Below, in pieces: positions 59,193 to 64,000 of a stretch of 64,000 nt of DNA. Source of the stretch: Streptomyces sp. NBC_00234 (lineage in GTDB: Bacteria > Actinomycetota > Actinomycetes > Streptomycetales > Streptomycetaceae). Numbering within the stretch: the first letter of the stretch is position 1; each line of letters starts with the position of its first letter. A program made the position numbers and the translations under genes. Location: assembly GCF_036195325.1 (NCBI RefSeq), contig NZ_CP108101.1:868001-932000 (forward strand), written 5' to 3'. Under the pieces are notes generated by a model, which did not search any database, had not been told where the DNA came from, and saw only the letters and a list, made by a program, of their open reading frames with translations.

Positions 59193-59888
59193 ATGGAACT
59201 CGTCGAGGTGCTCCCTCAGCTGCACATGTTCCGCTTCCGGATCGGCCAGGCGTATCTCTGGCGGGACGGCGCGGACCTGACCCTGATCGACGCGGGCGAC
59301 ATCAACGCGGCGTCCGCCATCGAGAACGCCGTGCGCGGTCTCGGCCTGGACCCCGCGGGGATCAGCCGGATCGTCGTCACCCACGGTCACCGCGACCACT
59401 ACGGTGCCGCCCAGGAACTCGCCGACCGGTACGGCGCCGACATCCTGGCCCACGGCCTCGACGCCCCGTCGATCCGGGGCGAGGAGCCGGTGCCCGATCC
59501 CGTACTCCTCGACTGGGAACGCCCGTTGTACGCGAACGGGCTGACCGTCCCCCCGGCTCCGCCGACCCGGGTCGACCACGAGGTGGCGGACGGCGACGAG
59601 CTGCCGTTCGGCGGGGGCGCCCGGATCGTCCACGCCCCCGGCCACACCCCTGGCTCCATCGGCATCCATCTGCCGTACTACGACGTGCTGTTCACGGGCG
59701 ACTCCGTGGCCGGCGTCGACCAGGCGATGCTGGGCGTGTTCAACACCGACCCCGCTCAGGCCCAGGACTCGTTCCGGCGACTGGCCGCGCTGGCCCCGTC
59801 CGTCGCCTGTTTCGGCCACGGCGACCCGCTCACCGCCGACGCGCCGGCGATCCTGCGGGCAGCCGCCGACCGGGACCCGGCAGGGTGA
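59193..59888 (+). CDS. Metallo-beta-lactamase-fold hydrolase
   Basis: 231 residues: YLWRDGADLTLIDAGD, then the zinc motif THGHRDH (His64, His66, Asp68, His69), HAPGHTPGSIGIHLP with the next histidine and FTGDSVAG with the bridging aspartate. It is a stand-alone MBL protein of the glyoxalase II/lactonase-like group; the substrate is unknown. The start is supported by the -10 box 6 nt upstream. It converges with the kinase/Nudix gene. Confidence 0.9.
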   Translation: MELVEVLPQLHMFRFRIGQAYLWRDGADLTLIDAGDINAASAIENAVRGLGLDPAGISRIVVTHGHRDHYGAAQELADRYGADILAHGLDAPSIRGEEPVPDPVLLDWERPLYANGLTVPPAPPTRVDHEVADGDELPFGGGARIVHAPGHTPGSIGIHLPYYDVLFTGDSVAGVDQAMLGVFNTDPAQAQDSFRRLAALAPSVACFGHGDPLTADAPAILRAAADRDPAG

Positions 59889-59898
59889 CGGGCCGGCC

Positions 59899-59936
59899 TG
59901 ACCGGCGGCGTCGGGCCCGCCGGGCGGTGCCGGTCA
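59899..59936. terminator. Hairpin between MBL and kinase/Nudix genes
   Basis: TGACCGGC at 59899-59906 pairs with GCCGGTCA at 59929-59936, with further GC pairing inside. The right arm includes the stop codon of the Nudix gene on the minus strand. Confidence 0.6.
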
Positions 59937-60971
59937 CCCCACCGGCACCCCGGCCTCCAGATTGAGCACCGAAGAGCGCTCGCGGGCCCGCAGCGCCCAC
60001 CGCAGGCGTTCGTAGCGCGTGGGCGGCAGCATGGACGCCGCCTCCTCCTCGGTGACGAACCGCCATCCGCGCAACTCGGCCCCTGGCAGCACTAGTTGAT
60101 CGGCAACCTCGCGGCGCAGCAGGCCGCCGTCGAAGAGGAAGCGCAACCCGCCGTAGCCGGGCGGTCGCGGCGACTCCCAGTCGATGACCAGAAGCTTCGG
60201 CACCGTGTCGAGGCGCAGCCCGATCTCTTCGGCGACCTCCCGGATTCCGGCCTGCGCGGGAGCCTCGCCCGCCTCCACGACGCCGCCGGGGAATTCCCAG
60301 CCGGGTTTGTACGTGGGGTCGACGAGCAGGACCCGGTCCTGCTCGTCGAAGAACAGGACTCCGGCGGCGACGGTCTCCGCGGTCGGCTCCGGCGTCTGGA
60401 CGATGCCGCACTCCCTGGCCGCCCCGGTGCGTACGGCCTCGGCGATGCGCTCGGCCGTCTCGTGCGGGGTGAGGGTGCTGGTGTCGATCGTGTGGGCGTC
60501 GGCGGTGATCCAGCCGAGGGCCGCCCGGTAGGGCTCGATGTGGTCCAGGGCCCAGTCCTGGATGCGTCCGCCGGGCTCAGGACGGTCGGCGAACTCCTCC
60601 CGGCCGGAGATCCGTTCACGCAGGATCGTTTCCTCCGGCGAGAGGAGCACATGACGCACGGGTATCCGCCGGGCGGCGAGTCCTCCGAAGATCTCGTCGC
60701 GGTACTCCTGGCGGAGCAGGGTCATCGGCACGACGAGCACCCCGGGCAGCTCGGCGAGGAGCGCGGCTGCCGTGTCCACCACCATGCGCCGCCAGATCGG
60801 CAGGTCCTGGAAGTCGGTGACCTCGGCGAGCCTCTTCTGCGGCAGCAGGTGACTCAGTCCCGCACCGGTCAGTTCGGGATCGTACACAGTGCTGTTCGGG
60901 AGCAGATCGATCAGTTCGCACGCGGCGCTCGTCTTGCCCGCACCGAACGCACCGTTGATCCAGACGATCAT
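59934..60971 (-). CDS. TmrB-like P-loop kinase fused to a Nudix hydrolase
   Basis: 345 residues in two domains. Residues 1-185 resemble TmrB-type ATP-binding proteins: MIVWINGAFGAGKTSAACEL with the P-loop GAFGAGKT at 7-14, and HVLLSPEETILRERISGR. Residues ~195-345 are a Nudix domain with a complete Nudix box at 230-252 (GVVEAGE then REVAEEIGL). Bacillus TmrB gives tunicamycin resistance by an unclear mechanism; Nudix enzymes hydrolyse nucleoside diphosphate-linked compounds. The fusion may phosphorylate and hydrolyse, or sense, a nucleotide-like compound. GGAG lies about 7 nt before the ATG. Confidence 0.85.
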   Translation of the reverse strand: MIVWINGAFGAGKTSAACELIDLLPNSTVYDPELTGAGLSHLLPQKRLAEVTDFQDLPIWRRMVVDTAAALLAELPGVLVVPMTLLRQEYRDEIFGGLAARRIPVRHVLLSPEETILRERISGREEFADRPEPGGRIQDWALDHIEPYRAALGWITADAHTIDTSTLTPHETAERIAEAVRTGAARECGIVQTPEPTAETVAAGVLFFDEQDRVLLVDPTYKPGWEFPGGVVEAGEAPAQAGIREVAEEIGLRLDTVPKLLVIDWESPRPPGYGGLRFLFDGGLLRREVADQLVLPGAELRGWRFVTEEEAASMLPPTRYERLRWALRARERSSVLNLEAGVPVG

Positions 60972-61072
60972 TCGTACTCCAAGACGGGAAGGCCTCTGAA
61001 CAGGGACGGAGCAGCATCGTGCAAGTCATCTGGGAGCGACATGGGAAAGGAAGGCGTCCACAACCCCGCACC

Positions 61073-61213
61073 CACTACTTCTTTCTCCCATACGCGCCGA
61101 AGGTAGTCCACGATTCCCTCCTCCATCGCGACCGTCACCTCGCTGTACACACCCTCCACACCCGGAAGCTCATGCCCCATTCGGGCCTCCACCGCCACGC
61201 GCGGAATGCCACC
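61073..61213 (-). pseudogene. Tyrosine recombinase (integrase) C-terminal remnant
   Basis: On the minus strand, GIPRVAVEARMGHELPGVEGVYSEVTVAMEEGIVDYLRRVWEKEV matches the end of actinobacterial phage-type integrases: the RMGH...GVEGVYSxVT block that holds the last catalytic His and Tyr. Only about 47 residues are left. The rest of the integrase is missing on the upstream side, where Tn3 sequence begins at ~61211. There is no start codon of its own and it is surely non-functional. Confidence 0.75.
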
Positions 61214-61599
61214 CGACTCAGCGCGTGGCCGTCTCCGTACGCGAGGGCACCATCTCCTCCTCCCCACTGCTCAAGCGCGGCGTCATCGCCGACAACGACC
61301 CCATCGAGCAGGAGAAGGCGATGAAGTTCAACGCGCTGCTCACGAACGCCGTGCTCTTCCACAGCGCCCTGGACATCGCGGAGATCGTGCGGCAGCTGCT
61401 GGAGGAGGGATGGGAGATCGACCCGGAAGACCTGGCGCACATCTCGCCGTACCTGACCGAACACATCAACCGGTTCGGCGAGTACAGCACCCACGAACTC
61501 GGCATCCAGCCCGAGGCGTACGACCCGAAACTCGACGTCGACTTCACCCCGCTGCGCGAGCAGGACCTGACCCCCGCCGGCCTCGGCCAGGCCGCCTGA
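61211..61599 (+). pseudogene. Tn3-family transposase, internally deleted C-terminal remnant
   Basis: Reads (V)SVREGTISSSPLLKRGVIADNDPIEQEKAMKFNALLTNAVLFHSALDIAEIVRQLLEEGWEIDPEDLAHISPYLTEHINRFGEYSTHELGIQPEAYDPKLDVDF, the highly conserved C-terminus of Tn3/Tn4556-type transposases. Between SSSPLLKR and GVIADND a stretch of roughly 60-80 residues, expected to hold the VGRVIRT and FNRFSQW segments, has been removed in frame. The large N-terminal part is absent. The frame is open from GTG 61225 (124 codons), so a small protein could be made, but not a working transposase. Confidence 0.85.
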
Positions 61600-61782
61600 A
61601 CCGTGAGGTGAACTAGCTGGTGACGTCCTTCACGGGAGCGGACCGGTATACCCCAGAAACCTGCTGCGAGGGTCAGCCTCCAACACCGTGGCCTGGGCAG
61701 ATGATCCGATAGCGCTGCCGTGGGGACGGGGTTTGTGACGGTTCTCGTAAGCCCTCGCCGTATTTCAGAGGGATACCCGCGC

Positions 61783-61803
61783 TGTTCTGCCAGCGGCAGA
61801 ACA
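61783..61803. promoter_or_regulatory. Perfect inverted repeat upstream of the dienelactone-hydrolase-like gene
   Basis: TGTTCTGCC-AGC-GGCAGAACA has 9-bp perfect arms and lies 40 bp before the ATG at 61844. TACAGT at 61830-61835 could be a -10 box. A site for an unlinked regulator is likely. Confidence 0.5.
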
Positions 61804-61843
61804 CCAGCCGGACCGGGCTCGACGATCACTACAGTCCAGTCTC

Positions 61844-62611
61844 ATGAGGACGATTACGACGCGTACGGTCGAGTATCCGGCCGACGGTTTGACGATGATC
61901 GGGCACCTCGCGCTCCCGGCCGGCGTCGACCGCCGGCCCGCGGTGCTGCTCGGACCAGAGGGCATGGGGCTCAGCGACGTCGAGCGCCGCCGGGCCGATG
62001 CTCTCGCCGAACTGGGATATGTAGCGCTGGCCTTCGACCTTCACGGCGGGCGCTATTTGGGCGACCCCGAGGAGATGCTGGCCCGTTGCCTGCCGCTGCT
62101 CGCTGATCCGGACCGGATGCGGGGCATCGGCCATGCGGCGCTCGACGTGTTGCGCACCGAACCGCGGACCGACCCCGACCGGATCGCCGCCGTCGGCTAC
62201 GGCACCGGGGGCGCCGTCGGGCTGGAACTCGGGCGCGGCGGCGTCAGCCTGCGCGCGATCGGGACAGTCAACGGACTGACCACGGGCCGACCGGGCGAGG
62301 CGGCGCGCATTCGCTGCCCGGTGTGGGCCGGGGTCGGGTCGGAAGACCCGATCATGCCGCCCGCGCAACGGAACGCGTTCACCGCTGAGATGCAGGCCGC
62401 GGGCATCGACTGGCGCCTCGCGGTCTACGGTGGCGCCTTGCACGCCTTCCACCACCCGCCGGTCGATCACCCCACGGTCCCCGGCGTCGGCTACCACCCA
62501 CAGCACGCGCAGCGAGCCTGGCGCGACGTCGTCGACCTGCTCGCCGAGTGCCTGCCCGTGACGGAGGATCTGGGGCATGTCCCAGGTAAGCATGCTGGCG
62601 CCGGGCACTGA
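61844..62611 (+). CDS. Dienelactone hydrolase-family protein lacking the usual nucleophile
   Basis: 255 residues with the DLH fold: GLTMIGHLALPAGVDRRPAVLLGPEGMGLSDVERRRADALAELGYVALAFDLHGG, Asp in VGSEDPIMP and His in ALHAFHHP. The nucleophile elbow, normally GxCxG or GxSxG, reads GYGTGG, so the Cys/Ser position is a glycine. It may therefore be a binding protein or use another residue (the adjacent Thr is out of register). The start is the first ATG after a -10-like TACAGT; no ribosome-binding site is clear. It lies just beyond the Tn3 remnant. Confidence 0.85.
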   Translation: MRTITTRTVEYPADGLTMIGHLALPAGVDRRPAVLLGPEGMGLSDVERRRADALAELGYVALAFDLHGGRYLGDPEEMLARCLPLLADPDRMRGIGHAALDVLRTEPRTDPDRIAAVGYGTGGAVGLELGRGGVSLRAIGTVNGLTTGRPGEAARIRCPVWAGVGSEDPIMPPAQRNAFTAEMQAAGIDWRLAVYGGALHAFHHPPVDHPTVPGVGYHPQHAQRAWRDVVDLLAECLPVTEDLGHVPGKHAGAGH

Positions 62612-62837
62612 CAGTCCCCTCCCCTCAAGTCCGCACAGCAGAACCGCATTCGGGCGGATGCTCGATCGCGGATACGCGTTCGCAACTGCCGCAGTAGATG
62701 CCGGATTTACCCCGACAGAGCCCCTACCGTGATCACCGCGACCTGCGGCGGGCCATTCCGGCCGCCGGGGCGAGGTGTACGCATTTACTGCGGCAGCCGG
62801 TCAGAGGTCTGCTCAGACCCGTGCGCACCTCAAGAAC

Positions 62838-63929
62838 TCACAGTTTCCTCGGGGAATTCTCCGACGGAGTGGCGACGGACGGCACCGTTTTCCGACGAGT
62901 CGCGGTCGCGGTGGCCTCATGCGGTCCGGGTGCGTCGCGCTCGGCTTCGAGCCAGCCCAGCCGAGCCGCCTGGAAGCCCAGCTGTACGCGATTCTGTACC
63001 TTCGCGACGTCCATCAGGTGCCGGACCCGGCGCTGCACCGTTCGCAGGGATCCGCGGAGTTGGGCGGCGATCGCTTGGTCGGTGAGGCCGGTCAGCGACA
63101 GGCTGAGGATCTGTGCATCCAGATCATCGATGCCGGACGCGTTCTGCAAGGCCCCGGCAGAGGTGACAAACTGCGTCGCCTTCTCCCATTCGGACTCGAA
63201 CAGTGCTATCAGCGCGTCGAGCAGGCTGCTCGAGTACACGAGCAGGGCTTCCGCCGGTGCTGCATCGGTCCGACCGAGGAGTGGAACAATGGCGAACTCG
63301 CGGTCTACGATGAAGAGTTTCAGTGGCACGGTCTCGGCGAATCGGACCTCCTCTCCTGCGGCCCGCGCACGGGCAATCTCGTCGAACGACGGGACTCCCT
63401 CATTGAGCATCGCATTCTCGGGCACCGGGCGTTCGAGTACCACGCGGTAACGGACACCGCGCGCGATGACAGCGCCGTCGGTCCTGTTGCCGACCACGAA
63501 GACTGGCGCCTTGACGAAGTTCATGACCTCCTTCCGTGCACCGAGTTGTATTTGTCCGACACGCTCGCGAATGGCCTCGGTGCCGTGGATCACATCAATG
63601 ACGTCACCGACGCCGCGCCCGAGGGCCGCCGAGCGGTAGATTTTGTCGAGGGAGTCGAGTTCGAGTTCCGCCCGCTTGAGCTCGTTCTGCCGCTGGCGCA
63701 GGAGTGCCTGCAGCGCCGCCGCCGGCGGGGAGGCCACGAATCGAGTGGGATCCCCGAGGCTGCGCGTGGCGAGTCTCCGGTCTTCGAGCACGCCGAGGAT
63801 GCACACGACCTGGCGGGCTTCGCGGCCGACGGACTCGGCGAGTTCGGCGGGGGTGGCGGAGGCTACCGAGATGAGCGCGCGGTAGGTCTCCGACTCTGCG
63901 GTGCTTAGTCCCAGCACGTCCGAAAGCAT
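62838..63929 (-). CDS. TrmB/LuxR-type helix-turn-helix transcriptional regulator
   Basis: 363 residues. The N-terminal ~70 residues form a TrmB-like winged helix (LGLSTAESETYRALISVASATPAELAESVGREARQVVCILGVLEDRRLATRSLGDPTRF), followed by a coiled segment LLRQRQNELKRAELELDSL and a central sensor domain. A LuxR-like HTH lies at ~275-325 (LSLSLTGLTDQAIAAQLRGSLRTVQRRVRHLMDVAKVQNRVQLGFQA). Such Streptomyces proteins often sit beside biosynthetic or degradation genes. GGAGGAG lies 5-6 nt before the ATG. The start of the next gene is outside the window. Confidence 0.87.
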   Translation of the reverse strand: MLSDVLGLSTAESETYRALISVASATPAELAESVGREARQVVCILGVLEDRRLATRSLGDPTRFVASPPAAALQALLRQRQNELKRAELELDSLDKIYRSAALGRGVGDVIDVIHGTEAIRERVGQIQLGARKEVMNFVKAPVFVVGNRTDGAVIARGVRYRVVLERPVPENAMLNEGVPSFDEIARARAAGEEVRFAETVPLKLFIVDREFAIVPLLGRTDAAPAEALLVYSSSLLDALIALFESEWEKATQFVTSAGALQNASGIDDLDAQILSLSLTGLTDQAIAAQLRGSLRTVQRRVRHLMDVAKVQNRVQLGFQAARLGWLEAERDAPGPHEATATATRRKTVPSVATPSENSPRKL

Positions 63930-64000
63930 GGTACTCCTCCGCGAATTGGTCGGCCCTGGCTATTTTGGCTGGGTTTGATTTTGATTCCCTGATGGCCGGT

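Noticed and set aside
61728..61751. GGGG...TAAG sequence resembling a Tn3-family terminal repeat
   Set aside because: Its orientation is wrong for the right end of the transposon whose transposase remnant ends at 61599, and no matching left end was found.
1..64000. CRISPR arrays, tRNA/rRNA genes, replication origin
   Set aside because: No regularly spaced direct repeats, cloverleaf-like sequences, conserved rRNA segments or DnaA-box clusters were seen by eye.

Overview
The window is chromosomal DNA from a high-GC actinobacterium, almost certainly a Streptomyces. Coding regions show very strong GC bias, starts are often GTG, and several families are typical of the genus: DUF6643, DUF6332, DUF4865, DUF3626, a mycothiol-type maleylpyruvate isomerase fold, an F420/Ddn-type oxidoreductase and ROK/TetR-controlled exporters. 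I see no rRNA, tRNA, CRISPR array or plasmid/phage module. About 57 protein-coding genes, three gene remnants and several repeats are supported.

Layout. (1) 1-14200: the 5' end of a TerD-like gene, a DUF3626 gene, then an accessory catabolic island. The island has a minus-strand block (BKACE, quinone oxidoreductase, TauD dioxygenase, MFS, RBBP9-like hydrolase, acetoacetate-CoA ligase, signal-less substrate-binding protein), an AraC regulator, and a divergent block (second TauD-like enzyme, acyl-CoA ligase). A convergent carboxymuconolactone-decarboxylase-like gene closes it. The logic fits beta-keto acid breakdown: BKACE releases acetoacetate and the ligase recaptures it as acetoacetyl-CoA. 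(2) 14300-19600: a CTAG-flanked MITE, then a translationally coupled NCS1 permease / amidohydrolase / C45 acyltransferase operon divergent from a TetR gene, with two palindromes between them. (3) 19600-26200: LysR-MFS-PNPOx locus, a secreted FG-GAP protein, a DHFR-like reductase and a hypothetical gene. (4) 26200-40100: mostly conserved streptomycete genes, including a beta-helix/AAA+ fusion, a membrane hydrolase whose alpha/beta-hydrolase motifs are split by a large membrane domain, a sigma-like membrane protein, START-like proteins and a Cds1-like PLP enzyme. (5) 40100-48700: FtsX-type ABC transporter with a SHOCT protein, TetR-DUF4865, and ROK-MFS. (6) 48700-50241: a decayed IS5-family element with a passenger gene, abutting a second, shorter copy of the MITE. 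(7) 50290-60970: MarR-MFS, DUF6332, a NarL-type two-component system, TetR/Ddn-like divergent pair, a geranylgeranyl-reductase-like flavoprotein, an M20 peptidase, an MBL hydrolase and a TmrB-like kinase/Nudix fusion. (8) 60970-64000: abutting remnants of a tyrosine recombinase and a Tn3 transposase, a dienelactone-hydrolase-like protein lacking its nucleophile, and a TrmB/LuxR-type regulator.

Regulation is unusually readable. Most regulator genes are divergent from their likely targets with palindromes between, six pairs of neighbours are joined by 4-bp ATGA/GTGA overlaps, and at least nine genes have a TANNNT-like hexamer exactly 6 nt before the start codon, as expected for leaderless mRNAs. 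Functions are inferred from family motifs and context; no database search was run.
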